NCBI GenBank assembly: GCA_010645155.1
Contig: CM021318.1
Coordinates: 6,754,059 to 6,818,058 of the forward strand
From: Tigriopus japonicus
Taxonomy: Eukaryota; Arthropoda; Copepoda; Harpacticoida; Harpacticidae
Reading direction: 5' to 3'
DNA length: 64,000 nucleotides
Below are positions 10,965 through 24,153 of the stretch, piece after piece. The first letter of the stretch is position 1. Every line of letters starts with the position of its first letter. The notes beneath the pieces were generated by a model that had not been told where the DNA came from, searched no databases, and saw only the letters and a program-made list of their open reading frames with translations. Both the position numbers and the translations under genes were made by a program.

Positions 10965-13209
10965 AGTTTTTAAGAAGAGTTCAACTAGCATGCCTCATTT
11001 CAAAAGTTTGCATGACACATTTCAACATAATATCTACATTTCCAATCCAATTTGCCTACAATAACTGAATGTGAGACATTGACTTGTTCAGATAGGTCAC
11101 TGGAAAACCTATTTTTGGACAGTATTTATAAGTATACATTTTGGGGCTGATTGCGAGATCACAAATATCAGGGTTTGGGAGGTCTCAATTCTTGTATAAC
11201 TCCAAAAATTCACGCATACAGATAAGTTTGATTTGTTTTCAAATATCTCAGTATGCACTGAACATGGCAGAACCGTAATTTTGATTAGCAATTGCACACA
11301 TCAACTGATATTTTTGTGGTGTATCTGCTTCACCACTTAAGTGCTTGACCCTATAATCTGACCAATTGTGTTCAAAGTTTGTTGGACTTCAGCTATTTTT
11401 CCTTCGCTGGTTATGCTCAAAGGATTTTATAGTTTTTATAATAACAACAACCCTCTATGCTGTTGACGATTTTCTTTTCTGTTTTTTTACAATATCAATA
11501 ATTGCTATCAAAGGTTGACTCAGTCACTAAATTTTTCACAATTTGCGTACTGTTTGTATCGCCACAACAACTTCTTTAACGATTGTTTGTAGGTGATTTT
11601 TCTCTCAAGTAGGTGGAGGAAGTTCTAGAGCATGTGCTCTATGGCAATGGGTGCAAAACAAATTCCAGAAAACCTACTCATGCTCTCAGAACCTCCGCAA
11701 CAGTGATCCATATCAATTCTTCAAGTGAGTGGCGGCAAGCACAAGGACTAACTGCATTTGGGCCCTACCCAACCCACCTTGTTTTTACACTTAGTGATCA
11801 CTTTGAAGCGGCTTGACCGGAATCTCGGCCGAAGAAGATGCATTGTTTTTCTTGACATTTCACTCGGTGAATTTAACCAAAATTAACGGCATCTCAAATT
11901 CATTAAGATGATTGTTTTGATGGAAAGAACTCGAAAGAATCTCCATGAGAACTACGTGCATATGGCGTTTTTATTGCTCTGGAAGATGCTCACACATTTT
12001 CAAGTCCACTTGTGATCGACTGATCTGCTCTGAAATGAAGCCATGAAAAAAATTGGATTTGAAAGCCTAAATTGGTCAATGAAAATACAATTACATTGAA
12101 TTTGAACTTAACATTACTTTTTAGCAACTAGGAACTTGATTCCTAAAACTTGTTGTAATCATAAGTTGTGCTTATGATTGTAATTGATCGGATATAAGAT
12201 TCTTTGAATGGTGAGTGACGTTAACCAAATCACCACTCATGGTTTTACGAAGTTTAAGACCCAATTCTCAAATACCAAAACTCTTTCTTCACCATTTGTT
12301 GGTGCCTAGAGTGGTTCTTCAATAAACAATAAATAATAATAAACAATTATTGAAGAAGGCGCAAGTGATCACAAATTGAACCGCCGATAATCAAGACATC
12401 ATTGATGCAATTTGAGCGAAACAAACACATTCAAATGACAACCAACACCTTGTAAGATTCTACTTAATCGACAAGTGTTTTCAAATTTTTAGATAGAAAA
12501 GATAAGATAAATAGAAAAGATAGTCATTTCAACAGAAGCTATATACATACAAAAATTAGAGTCGTTTTAATGATAGGAATCAAGGAGAAACGTTTGGACC
12601 TGAAATGTAGGGTCAAAAAGCGTCAATCTTGCGGTCGGTATTTCGTCTAGACACGGTCAAATGTCATTATTTGTCACTCACGAAATAACATTCTAAAATT
12701 TAAGAAAGTCGCAATTTATGAAGGAGATGCGGTATCAAAGTTGTTGATTGAGATATTTCTTTTGCGTTTCTCTGTTTTTCAGGTTTTGGCAAATCAAGAG
12801 TATGTCAACAACAATCGGTGGTCTATTGTGCTTTGTGATAAGGATGCATACTTCAAACATACTTCATTAATTGGCTTTCAACCTTCTTTGGACTTTTTAA
12901 CGGATGAATGTTAGCTTCTAAGTAGAAGATGTTTAACCAATGCTCAGTGGCTTAAACGTGCTTGAAGTCAATATTGGAAACATGCTTGTAGCGCACAAAA
13001 AACATTCGAGTTTCACTGATATTTACCTTACTAAGGGCTTCATGAAAGAAAGTTATTAAAGTAGTCTGATCAATGTAAACAAAGTCTTCTTGTGCAAAAC
13101 CACCCCCGAAAACACAAACTCTACAAGCCCTTGCCCAAAAAAGCGAGTAGTAAACCAGATTCAATCTTGAGATAGCACTCTCACTTGAAGCCGCAAGTAT
13201 CAACTAAAA
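10965..13209. other. Intergenic, no gene supported
   Basis: No recognisable coding exon. A few short open frames (for example near 11613 and 12952-13203) show no domain, no splice context and no coding-like composition. Confidence 0.45.
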
Positions 13210-13433
13210 CAGAGGTCGGCAACCGGTGGGCCGCGGCCCACTTGAGGGCCTAAGCTTGTTCTTTGCTGGGCCTCGGCGCTATGGGGAAAGTCCAAAATAG
13301 TGGGCCCACGAGCACAAAACTCTTTCATCGTTCACTTGTGGGCCTCTGAACCAACCCACGTCTGTTTGTTGGGCCCTTGACAACTTGTAGTCAAATTCGT
13401 GGGCCTTGACCTTAAAACGGTTGCGGACCCCTG
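13210..13433. mobile_element. hAT MITE, 'CAGRGGTCGGCAACC' family, copy 1
   Basis: The left end is CAGAGGTCGGCAACCGGTGG and the right end is its inverted counterpart (ggttgcggacccctg). It is flanked by imperfect 8-bp duplications (aactaaaa / aactagag). The interior is dominated by GTGGGCC/GGCCCAC motifs, including the palindrome 'gtgggccgcggcccac'. Related copies are at 17297-17568 and 45317-45535. No coding capacity. Confidence 0.85.
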
Positions 13434-14216
13434 AACTAGAGTTATTAATGGAAAGATGTTCTAATACGATCCTGCTTCTAAGGCACGACACTCGATTATC
13501 TGATCGCGTCTTTCCCGGGCAAGAAGTGGGCATGTTCAATTATTTCACATAATTATCTACCTCGTGTCTTTGATAGCATCTCGTTGGGCTATCCAAGCAC
13601 AGATCACTTTTGGGGCAGTTTTTTACGCATTCTTCTCACCGAACGAAGTCTCCATATTCGATAACAGTCATCAAAGTCAGATGATGGGTAGGAAGTGTAA
13701 CAGATTGCAGGCCATAAATCCATGTTTGTGAGGGTTGAGGGTCGATTCCCAAAGAAGATGGATTTGCAAGAGGGTCATCATTGGGGTTTGAACATAACGG
13801 AGTCGGATTCAAATTTGGATTTCTTTACATTTCAAGGGGAATTATCACTTGAATGGAGGCATGATGTACTTCGATATTATCCTGGGAGAGGGAAGTTCTC
13901 AGGAATGTTTATCCGATTAATGAATTGGCTTATCGACGTAGGTGGATGTTTGTCCATGAGACGAGTGATTGAGGTTTTAATCACATATTGAATGTTCAGT
14001 GGATAAAGTTCGTCAATATTTGTGAAGCGATGCTTTATTCCTGGTAATTACACTTCTTCGGTAATTTTTAAAGAAATTTACGCACCTATGAATTTGAATG
14101 TGGTATGCATGAAATAATTTATGATGTACTCGTATAATATTCGCTTAAAACCGCAATGTTCACCATTTTTTTTCTTTTTCATACTCGTTTCTTGGCTTTG
14201 TAACTTCACATTAAAT
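13434..14216. other. Intergenic, no gene supported
   Basis: One 89-codon open frame (13722-13991, plus) has no recognisable domain and I do not call it. Confidence 0.4.
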
Positions 14217-14598
14217 TAGGGGTGAACAAAAATCGGTGTCGAGGTACCAACATAAACCGGAAGATCGATGTCAGCAAATATGCTTAGGATGGATTCAACA
14301 CATTTTTTTGCAAGAAGTTTTAATTTTTTTTCGTATTAAATTCAAAATCCAATATGTATCAACAACGGATATCAGTGACGAAATTAACACCAACAGCTGA
14401 AAATGTTGTGATTGCATCTTATCCTAGAGATAACAAAGGGTATTAGCACCAAAAACGACTTTTTTAGCTAAAATGTCAGTGCCGACATCTCAAAGTTTTC
14501 GTGATGTTTCGAATTATGTAAAAATTGCTCATTTCACAACTGGTGCCAATGACTATAACGGTATCGATGCAAAAAAACACCGTTGTCGCCCACCCCTA
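14217..14598. mobile_element. hAT-type MITE, 'TAGGGGTG' ends
   Basis: The left end is TAGGGGTGAACAAAAATCGG. The right end, read inward, is TAGGGGTGGGCGACAACGG. TAGGGGTG(G/T)GC ends are common in hAT MITEs. The flanking 8-mers match weakly (cattaaat / gttcaaat). Non-coding. Confidence 0.55.
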
Positions 14599-17296
14599 GT
14601 TCAAATTTGGACTTTTCCCAACACTAAATCAAAACAAGGCAAAATATTTGAAGAAAAGAGTTTCAGAAAAAGAGGGACATAACTTTCTAATTTCGGTCAA
14701 GTTTTCTAGTGTTAAAAGTTTCCGTCCGATTTCCGGCAAGTCACGCTTGTCTCATAGAAACGAAAGACGAACGAGAATGGCCAACGTCAGGAATTCGAAA
14801 AGGGTCATTGCTTTGAAACAAACACCGATAAATTATCAAAAGCGACAAATAAACCAACAAAGCTCAGACGACGTTTAAAAAAATGTGGCCAAAGACATTC
14901 CAATGATGTCAAGTGCATCCAAATTGGCATAGTTTCAGCTCCGTTGTGTTGTGTAGTGTTGTTTGACAATGAAAGTTGACTTCACGACATCTACTTCAAT
15001 TACCATGTGAGTACTTCCTCCTTGATACATCACTACCACAAAGGGAGAGCAAAATGTAGCGAACCACCAATCGAATCAATGCTGAATCCTCCCAACAATG
15101 TCTCAATCAAAACATGTGATGCCAAAACCAGATGAAGATCTTCGGCTAAAAGAGATACAGTCAGAAGTTCATGCCGATTTGAATCAGGGCCATGTTGCAC
15201 CAATAACACTTTGGCAGTCTTCCTGCTTTGGTTTTCTTCTTATTTCTTATCCTTGGTCAGTGGATCAAATCTATCAATCGCTTCAATAGAGGAATCTATG
15301 TGAACTTTTACAAGGCATCTCCTGAAAAATTTAGAAGGATATTAGAAGGAATGTATGTTTAGGACCAAAACAGTTGGGTCGATATTTTGGGGGATAATAT
15401 AGAACAACAAGGTCAATGAGAAATATTGCCGCAAAAAGACCAATTGAAAAAAGTTTCATGATTTGTGTGGGCAAATGACGCTATTTATTTTGGTAAGAAA
15501 ATTTTTCAGAGTTTATCAATTCTTTGCCATCTCCACTAAAATGAAAGTGTGAACTAATAAGAAAGATCGAAAATGTGATTTCAAACAATTTTGCAAAAGA
15601 GCTCTTCGCCAGCAAAGCAAGTTCTAATGAATTGAATGTATTAACAAAGAATAAAACAAGTGCCAAATAAAAAGACATTATTTTTTTGTTAATTTGCCTA
15701 TTTTTAACATTGCAACAATTAATAAAACTCTTCAAAACGAAATAATAAATACTTAAGGGAGTGGTAGTCGTTAGACATGACAAAATTATGTCAAGAAGGA
15801 AACTTTGTATTCATCAGATAGGTTCACAACCCCCTGAAGATGATGAAGGCCTTAACTTATCTAAAAACAGTAAGTTAATTTCGAAAAAAATCTTCTCTTA
15901 CTTTGTTATCAAAATTCCACAGCATTCCTTCTATTGATTGTCGATGCCCACCTTTGGCATTTTCTGTCAGCATGATCAAAACAGAAGTCGTTCTCCCCCA
16001 TGAGAAGGCATGAAACAGACTTGGACAAATTCGGTTATGAATACATACATCCAGTATCTCACTCTTGTCATGCTGAATGTGAACAAATGTGCTTGTGCCA
16101 ATTGCTCGCAATTCCGCCAAACAAGATCGTGATGCCGCGTGAATGCGGTTACGGTATTCATTTGACCATTTGCTTGCTTGGCCAGCTGGATTCGATCTTT
16201 TGTTCCAGAATATCAAGTATGTAGTAGGCCAAGACGCTCAAAGCATCCATCGTTAATGCATTAGTAGTACGAAGTATTCTCTCTCTCGAAGATCGTGTTG
16301 TATTCGCAGGTACATATTTGAATGGGAAATGTCATCACTCCTATTAATTTGAGTCAGGCGTCATTAAACATTTATGACCAACGAGAACCAAAATACGACA
16401 GAAAGAAGGGGTGTTAAGATTGATTCGCCAATTACAATCATTCAAGATTGCAGATTTTATCAGCAATTGCTCTCGTTAAAAGTGCTGTGAGGTGAACACT
16501 TCTTTTATTTGGAATCAAGATCGAGATCCGATACGATAGACAGGAAACTTTGCATTGAGGTTTATAATGTTAAAATACAAAGTGTTAGAATAGCAAATAT
16601 AAAATAACCTTTGCGGTTATTGAACAAATGAATTAGGTCAATCGTCCGCAAGATATGAATTGATCTTCCATGAAAAACTGGTTGTAAATGACCATAATTT
16701 GTTGTACCCCCCGGGCTAACGACGTGATTTTAAGATGTATTTTAGCAACAGCCCACTAGATTGAGTAGTCCCCTAAAATCATTACAGTAGACTAGACTAA
16801 ACTTTTAGCTTTGTTAGAAAATCCCTTTTGTGTTAAGATTTCCTTTTTTCTGATATACATTGGTATGCACCTTGTAATTTCAGAATTTCAACACTATCGA
16901 TTAAAAAACCAAAAGTGAACATGGGCAAAGTTGGAAAACTTATTCTTTCAATTGTTCCCTTCGTGGGAAGACTGAATACCAAAAGTTGTAATGTCATTGC
17001 TCTTTGGAACTACCAAAGCCCATTTGCCTATTTCTTCGCGATCGCCTAAATCATAGAGAACTGTTCAGTGGTCTATGCCTAAATCCAATATTCTAGATTT
17101 TTCACTACATAGATAGCAACTTTCAGGAAATGTGACTAAAATCAAAGTGGTCAATAATCACTCGATAAACTCGCTTTTTTCCCAATTGCCATAATTCGGG
17201 ACCACAATAGATCATCTCTTACTACTTTCAGGTTTCTAAATTCATTCTGTAAAAAGTGTCCAAGATTCGCCCAAAGTCATATCCAATCCTCTAGTA
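14599..17296. other. Intergenic, no gene supported
   Basis: Overlapping open frames on both strands near 15875-16224 have no recognisable family and no splice or start context. They could be part of an unrecognised gene, but I cannot support that from the sequence. Confidence 0.4.
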
Positions 17297-17568
17297 CAGG
17301 TGTCGGCAACCACTTTTGGGGCAAGGCCCGCCAAATTTGATTACATGTTGTCAGGGGCCACCAAACAGACGTTGGTAGGTTCAGGGACCCACCAAACAGA
17401 CATTGGTAGATTCAGGGGCCTACCAATGAACGATAAAAAAGCTTTGGGCCCACAAGGACAATACTATGGATGTCTCAAGGGCCCACAATTTTGCACTTTC
17501 CCCATAGCTCCTGGGCTTCCAGAGACCAGTCTTGGGCCCACATGTGGCCCACCGGTTGCCAACCCCTG
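17297..17568. mobile_element. hAT MITE, 'CAGRGGTCGGCAACC' family, copy 2
   Basis: The left end is CAGGTGTCGGCAACC and the right end is inverted (ggttgccaacccctg). The 8-bp target duplication is ctctagta / ctctagga (7 of 8). The GGGCCCA-rich interior is shared with copies 1 and 3. A 99-codon frame through it is an artefact of the repeat. Confidence 0.88.
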
Positions 17569-17868
17569 CTCTAGGACAAATGCAGAAATGTCACTCTAGA
17601 CCACAGATACGAGATATTTGCATATTTTGAAGGACAATTTTTTCAGATAGCTGACAAAGGTTGACAAAGGTATTACTGAAAGTTCCGACGATTATTCCCC
17701 CAGAGTATATCCAAAAATTAGTACAGGCATAACCTGGAACAACGCTAAAATCTTAATTACTTATGAAGTAGCTTGTTCATGATTGGCAAAAAAGGCCAAA
17801 ATTAGGGGAAGCAACATTACAGACTGAAATATTGAGTAATTTAGCAAGTTAATGAACCTGATGTATAG

Positions 17869-18158
17869 TAGTGATGGACCGAAAGGGCTCATAACCGAAA
17901 CCGAAACCGAAAGCAGCTGACTACAAAATTGTGTAAATGCAAAATCCACCTTAAAAATTAAATTGCTCATGTGTTCCATGTTGGGTAGGGCGTAGATTTT
18001 GAAAAATCGGGAAACTTGAATTTCAGTGCTTTTTGGACGAAAAATTTATCGATTTTGTTGTCAAACTCCGTCCTTTGTAGTGCATGTCTGCTTTTCTCGA
18101 AACCGAAACCGAAATTTCGGCCGTAATTTCGGCCGAAAGCTCTTTCGGTTCATCACTA
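17869..18158. mobile_element. Palindromic hAT-type MITE, 'TAGTGATGGACCGAAA' family
   Basis: The left end is TAGTGATGGACCGAAAGGGC. The right end, read inward, is TAGTGATGAACCGAAAGAGC. The target duplication is a perfect 8 bp (atgtatag on both sides). The subterminal regions are built from CCGAAA / TTTCGG units. A longer diverged relative lies in NDUFS1 intron 2 (44296-44911) and a fragment at about 6526-6600. Confidence 0.9.
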
Positions 18159-21100
18159 ATGTATAGTTATTAAGTTTTCAACTCCTTCAATGTGGACATA
18201 GTCAATTGCGGTTGTACCATGAAAAAACGACTTAATTTGCTTAATAGAACAGATTGCGATAGAGCAGTCTGGGTCAACTTCAAAAGTGGCCTTCAAATTG
18301 ATAGAGGGACTGGTCGAGCATGCCTTGTCTATCAACATCTGTGCTCTAGACTGGCAAGTAGTGATGTGACTTGGGCAAGTAATGAGTCATCACAAACACC
18401 CAAGAACAAGTTGTTGACAAGCATTACTTGGGCAATACACCAATACACTTCCCAAGCTCAAGGAACATCGGAAGATGCAGTTGCCGGCAGTTGCTCTTTG
18501 AAGAGTTAAGATACTTGCAGTGTGACTTAGAAGAAAAAATGTCAAGTTGCATTTTCGATGATCTTTTGACCTTAATAATTCAGCAATAAATAGTGGAAGT
18601 GATACAAAAAAAATATTTCAATTTGGATAGCATTTGCAAAACCATGGTTTTTTTGTTTCGGTTCTAGGCCACACATGAATGCACTTTTGAGGCTAATCAA
18701 GACCGAGATTTATAAGTCACACTTCCAGAACAGTCTCGTTTACTCAGAGTTGCCGGCATGAAAAAGTAAAATGCCAAATCTTTTTTTAGTATTCTCGAAA
18801 TATTTTGCATTTCCCCATGTGAGAGAATTGAAGTGTGTAATTTTCTTAAAAATACATCCTCTCAAAGGTATGGGCCCTATTTAGCTGAATCAGCCTGGTT
18901 TAGTGAAATTCGGATGGCAAGTTTATTCTTCGTCCATAGCAAATTTGGCAAACCTGTTAGCTGGGAAAAGTACTTGTACAAACACCCAAGCTATGCCAAG
19001 CTTCAGCAAGCCCAAGCATTGTGCCAGTACAGCTTGCCCAATCTCTTGTTTGCCCCCCATCACTACTGGCAAGAGTGCCCAGTGACTCGATCGAGGAAAG
19101 CAATTGAATTGACGATTTCACCTCCCTGAAGTCGTAAGTTTCTGTTTCGAATCGAGGAGATACACAAAAAAGTCCTAAGCGTCATTTCTTCTATACCACT
19201 AACTCTACCAAGCATGGGCCACGCCCAGAAAGAAAATTCATGGTAGTAAGCAATGCTCTTCTTCAGGAACTGGAGTCAAAAGAGAGAACTATGGGGGCCA
19301 AAAACAAAAGCGATCGAAATATCAGTACTAGTGAAAGACTGTTTCAGAAAGAAATTTTGGTACAACAAATGCACCCTTGGATCTCTTCATCTTTAAAAAA
19401 GTCACACATATTATGCTTTGTTAAAAGACAGAAATAAACATTTACGAATAGAAGCAAAATTGATTCTTTGAGATTTTTTTGCTTACTAAACTGTTTTCAC
19501 TTTAATCCTATACTAATCATACACCTAAAGGTGTTCGAAATGGACTTCTCAATAATAAACAAAAATAATAAACAAAAACGGACTGCTCTACTTTTTCACC
19601 TGTTAAAAAACACCTCTTACGTAGATAAAATCCTATAATCATTAGTAGTTGCATCAATATCAGAGCGGATAATTCCACCTTAGACTCTGTATTTTTTGGC
19701 TTATGTGTCTGAACAGATTCTGACCAATAATGATCTTTGAAATTCCGTGATCGCGAACGCTAATGTCAAGTCGTTTCCAAAAAGTTCAATTCAAACACGC
19801 TAAAGAAGACGAGATGGATGCATGTCTGAGAAGAAATAGAATTGTTCTTAGAACTTAAGGAAGCCATTTCATGCTCAAGAATCGATTTATTTGAAATCTG
19901 TGAAGTTCCGCTAACGAGACCATTTAGACGATGGTTCCTCCGTTCGTTATTCGTCGCTCGTTTCCCGTTTTAAGTGCCCAAAAGTGGTTGAACTTTTCAG
20001 GCGAAGCAGTTGAACTTTCGGTGACGCATTTTTCTTCCGTGCCAGCCCACACCTTAATTCTGGATTCTCATTCCTCATCACGGCCAAAATCCAACTATCT
20101 CTCTACATAGTAGTATGTATGTATGTATTTTACTTATGCCTTATGGGTAACGAGACACCTATCCTCTATATTCCGTGTGAATTGCCAATGTTATGTATGA
20201 AAATCGCCTTAGATTGGACGGAGAGGTAATGAATAATAAATTGTACATTGACAAAGTACAACAAGTGCACATGAGTGGGCAAGATTCTGGATTCTCATGG
20301 TTCAAAGATGCTAATGATTGAGACACATGCTAATGAGATTGAGATCACTTGGAGGCGGACCCGGAATGAATTGCGAGCTCTTTTTCAGGATTGTGTTGAA
20401 AAACATGGCTTAGTACATAGCGATCGTTCACACATAATTCTGGAGAAAGCAGGAGGTCTGTGTGACCTTGGAAGAAGTCTTGGGTAAAGGTTACCCACAT
20501 TTGTTAGAAGGAATCCCTGAAGCTCAAATTCTGTCTGTTTCATGAAAAGAGATAAACTTAAGGCAAAACATGAGAGTCAAAGAATGTGAAAGAATTCTAG
20601 CATGGGAAATTGATTTGATTTGCAAGGTTTAGGGATGAGCAAGAAGGTTGCTTGATTAAGTACGTTTTTATACCTACTTAAATTTTCATTGACAAGACAT
20701 GGAGAAAAGAGAAAAGATTTTAGACTTCTTGTCATTTGGGGCTCTGGTTCCTTAAAAGTTAGTAAATAATGTTTTTGTTAAGTTTAGGGAACATATCATC
20801 AACATTTTGAATAGCATCGAGGGGAAAGCTCTTAAAATAATAAGAAATATTAGAAACTATCTCAAGAAACTTTGCAATGTGCAATGCAAAAGGTCAGTTT
20901 TGGGATCGCTCATTTCTTCGATCTTTTCTTGTTCAAATTTACCAAGACTCTCGAGTCAAAACAAATTGTATAAATACCTATGATCAGCTTCTGACTCATT
21001 TACATGATCAAGAAAACAGTAAAACATTTTGAAATAAATGAAGTAGTTTGGCTAAAGCAAAAAGATGAGATTAATTCAATAATGGATTGACAGAGGTTTT

Positions 21101-21857
21101 GGGTAGGAAATTAACTAAATTGATCTTGAAGGCAAAACATAACAGAGAGATTCTAGATGTGGGTTATTATTATTTAACGAAAGCCCTTTTAAGCCTTTTT
21201 AGATTCTTTATCTACGCTCAACACAAAAACGGCTCGTTAATACCGAATCGTCGATAAATGAGGGACAAAAGATAACAAGGAAAAGACTGCCAAATAAATC
21301 TCCACACATCATCCCATTTTCAGGCCTCTTTGCCAGACATGTTCACTTGACCTTTATCCCGCTAAAGATGTTTTGATGCTCGTAATAAAAACAAGATTTT
21401 TCTCCCTAAACCAGACCGTTATCCTTTAGAATGTTAATAGGATAGGTGGCCCAAAATCTAATGAATTCCTTTACGCTGACCACACCTTAAGGCAACTGTC
21501 ACAAATTGGGCCGCCAACATTATGCCAAAAACCGAACTCCTCGACCAATAATCATTTCATGACCTATATCCTTTGACATTAAGTTCGACAGTTTGGTCTC
21601 CTCCATGAAAGGCATTCACTCGGTTCTGAATCTTGTACGATCCAACGAGATGAACGATAGGGCATGGAGTACACCAAAGAGTACGAACTCCGAAGAACAC
21701 TCCCTGAGAAAAATAAGGCACCTCCTCAACGAGATGAAGCTCTGGCATCTCCGTTCGTCAGATTTGTGGCGGCTCGAGCAACGCGAGTGTTGGTTATGAT
21801 ACCAACAACCATGATGTGCTCTCAAACGCAAACCGTGCGTATATATTGAATGGTGAC
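18159..21857. other. Intergenic, no gene supported
   Basis: About 3.7 kb without a recognisable exon. Short imperfect repeats of a 'cttgggcaa' phrase occur at 18370-18460 and 18950-19090. Open frames at 18192-18509 and 18833-19129 cover this repeat-like material and are not called. Confidence 0.4.
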
Positions 21858-21865
21858 TATAAAAG
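21858..21865 (+). promoter_or_regulatory. TATA box and initiator of cuticle gene 3
   Basis: TATAAAAG, followed about 34 bp downstream by an arthropod-type initiator TCAGT (21890-21894). The ATG is at 21929. Confidence 0.8.
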
Positions 21866-21928
21866 ACTTGCGTCATTTCAAAAACATCATCAGTTTGCCA
21901 ATAAACCGACAATCACAATCTCAACAAC

Positions 21929-22446
21929 ATGAAGGTAAAGGACAAGCTTCAACCGGTCTTGTGTCCAAGTCCAGCATCTCCCATTGTTCTCTCTAGGTCT
22001 TCGTTGCTCTTTCTGCCCTTTTGGCCGTGGCCATTGCTGCCCCCGTGAACCCTTACCACCCTGCTCCTTCCTACTCCCCTGCTCCTTATCACCCTTCTCC
22101 TTCTTACCATGAGGAGCCCGCCCATTACAGCTATGGGTATGCCGTTCATGATGATTACACCGGCACCAACTTCGCCGCTAACGAGGCCCGTGATGGTTAC
22201 GCCACCAATGGCGAATACCGTGTTGCCCTTCCTGATGGCCGTACCCAAATCGTGACCTACACTGTGGCCGATGATTACTCCGGTTATGTTGCTGATGTGA
22301 AATACGAGGGTTACGCCAAGGAGTACGAGCCTGCTCCTTACAAGCCTGCTCCTTATCACCCTGCTCCTGCTTACAAGCCTGCTCCTTACCACCCTGCTCC
22401 TGCTTACAAGCCTGCTCCTTACCACCCTGCTCCCTATCATGGTTAA
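21929..22446 (+). CDS. Cuticle protein with chitin-binding Rebers-Riddiford domain (paralogue 3)
   Basis: Predicted secreted cuticle protein, 151 residues. Coding exon 1 is 21929-21934 (Met-Lys), with a GTAAAG donor. The intron is 21935-21996, ending in ctctctag. Exon 2 is 21997-22446. Signal peptide MKVFVALSALLAVAIAAP. Tyr/Pro/His-rich linker, then the RR-2-like core (YSYGYAVHDDYTG, E.RDGYATNGEYR, LPDGRTQIVTYTVADDYSG). C-terminal PAYK/PAPYH repeats. Codon third positions are rich in C and differ more from paralogues 1 and 2 than those do from each other, so this is the older split. It is on the opposite strand and about 13 kb away. Confidence 0.93.
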
Positions 22447-22501
22447 GCAGTATTGTTAATTTTGCGCTAAATTATTCTTATAATTTAAGTAACAAAATAG
22501 C

Positions 22502-22507
22502 AATAAA
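22502..22507 (+). promoter_or_regulatory. Polyadenylation signal of cuticle gene 3
   Basis: AATAAA about 55 bp after the stop codon. Confidence 0.8.
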
Positions 22508-24147
22508 ACCCTTGTTGAATCGAAGAGTTGTGTGTCTTATCTAAATTAGAGACTTGAGTGACTTCTTGTAAAGTTTGAAGAGTGTAGAGTCTTCCTCTAA
22601 AGCTGTGACCCCCGACCCAACTTCTTGAAAATATCTCAAATCCGTTTGTAATTGGATCCTGAATCTCCAATCGAGACATAATGATCCAATCACTTGTGAT
22701 GTTTGACTTTTTGTCCCGATATCTAATCACTTTGGATATGGAAGGAATGCCTCTTATTTAGGTCACAAAGCCTAGTAACAAGATGTCACATTGGGCTTTA
22801 AATTGATCCAAATACCTTTGATGACATGCATACGCGTGTGAATTGGAGTGGAGTGGAGTTTGTTTGAGATGCAAATTCAAAGCAAAACTATTTCAGCTCA
22901 ATTTAGAGAAAGAGTCTTGGCACTTTGTCCTTTTGTCAGTCGGCAGGATTACTTAAATTCGTGCTTCTGTCACTTGGTTGAAGGATAAGAAGGACAGTGG
23001 CCACGGGACAGGTCACAGGACCTAATATAATCACTATCCGTCAGGTGGGACAATTTGTCGGAACTTCCTCTTGTCAGCCTTTGTGACACGAGGTGTCAAG
23101 TGAAGTTGTTGTGGTTCCTCTAAGACAAGCGTTCCCATATTTTCATTGATTCTCATTGCTGGAGGTGACGTTTGCAAAGGGATTGGTGCTAATCTTGTAA
23201 TAAGGCCAACAACGAATTGACAGAGGCGAAATTGATGGGTTTGCAAAAGATAATGCACAGAATGTGTCCTGTCCTGTAAGTTCTCGTTTTTCTATGCGGA
23301 CTAGAGAGCGTTTGACATGTTTTTGCTTGCTTTCGTCATTCGAAATGAAACATAGTTTTGCAGTCGCTCCAAATATGTTGCCCACCGTCTGAAACAAGCG
23401 TGAAGGACAAAATTCAAGACTCAAAAGCTTTCTCCACTAAGGCGTAAAACTCGTTTTTGGATGCGTATTTCCTTGGGGGCTACAACCTTTAAGGTCAAAG
23501 GGAATCTGTGGAGAATTGAACAATCAGGAAAAGGGTCCCTGGTCAGATGACGTCACCTGTCTCATTAAGTGGAAAATGTAGCTCCATTTATCTCCGATTC
23601 TCGTTGCTTTTCCGTCAAGGTCCGGTTCCTTAAATCATTTGCAGGGACCAGCAATTCAACGTACTAAGGTGCGGAACAAGGAACAAAAAAGCTATGGGTG
23701 TCGGACCCCAAGACTCGTTAAGACAGCGAGAACTCGAATTCTTTCCACTCAAGCATAAGGCTTAACCTTGTTGTGGCCCTGGATGATCCGTAGCTCAAGT
23801 CCCAAGGGTCGTAGCTCAACTAAGCCATAGGTGTGGGACAGACAAAGCTCCAGCGAGGCCAAAATGGACCGGGAGTCTTGAGGAAAGTCTACGATCATGA
23901 TGGGAACAAGGAAGCTGAATTGAGAATGATATTTTGTATATCCTGTTCTCCAGGAAGAAAATGGGAACACTGAAGAGCAGACTAAGGAAGCGATGCCTGA
24001 GGAACACTCTGGATTCCAGGACGACTCTCGTCGAGTTACAATGTCTTCAGTTCTCACTGACCTTGTGATCAGGACACGTTGTGATTGGAATACTTGCGGA
24101 AAATTGATCGTCTCATCCAAGTCACGATACCTTGATCATGCCTTTGG
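22508..24147. other. Intergenic / upstream region of the globin gene
   Basis: No protein-coding exon recognised. The last 600 bp are less AT-rich than usual here and may be 5' UTR or promoter of the globin gene. A TGACGTCA palindrome (CRE-like) lies at 23548-23555. The 123-codon minus-strand frame at 23749-24120 lacks any family signature and is probably fortuitous. Confidence 0.45.
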
Positions 24148-24153
24148 ATGAGA

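Noticed and set aside
10713..10973. 86-codon frame at 10.7 kb and the similar one on the minus strand at 38.3-38.6 kb
   Set aside because: Both lie in the hAT-like MITE and are similar because the DNA repeat is shared; there is no domain and no start context.
17300..17599. 99-codon frame and the related frames at 13279-13539 and 45189-45608
   Set aside because: They overlap the three GGGCC-rich MITE copies; the shared peptide pieces reflect the repeat.
24060..24095. Hypoxia-response element (ACGTG core) upstream of the globin gene
   Set aside because: A single 5-bp core is expected by chance at this length; no clustered or flanking support.
23749..24120. 123-codon minus-strand frame upstream of the globin gene
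   Set aside because: No family signature, start context or splice context; likely antisense of globin upstream or 5' UTR sequence.
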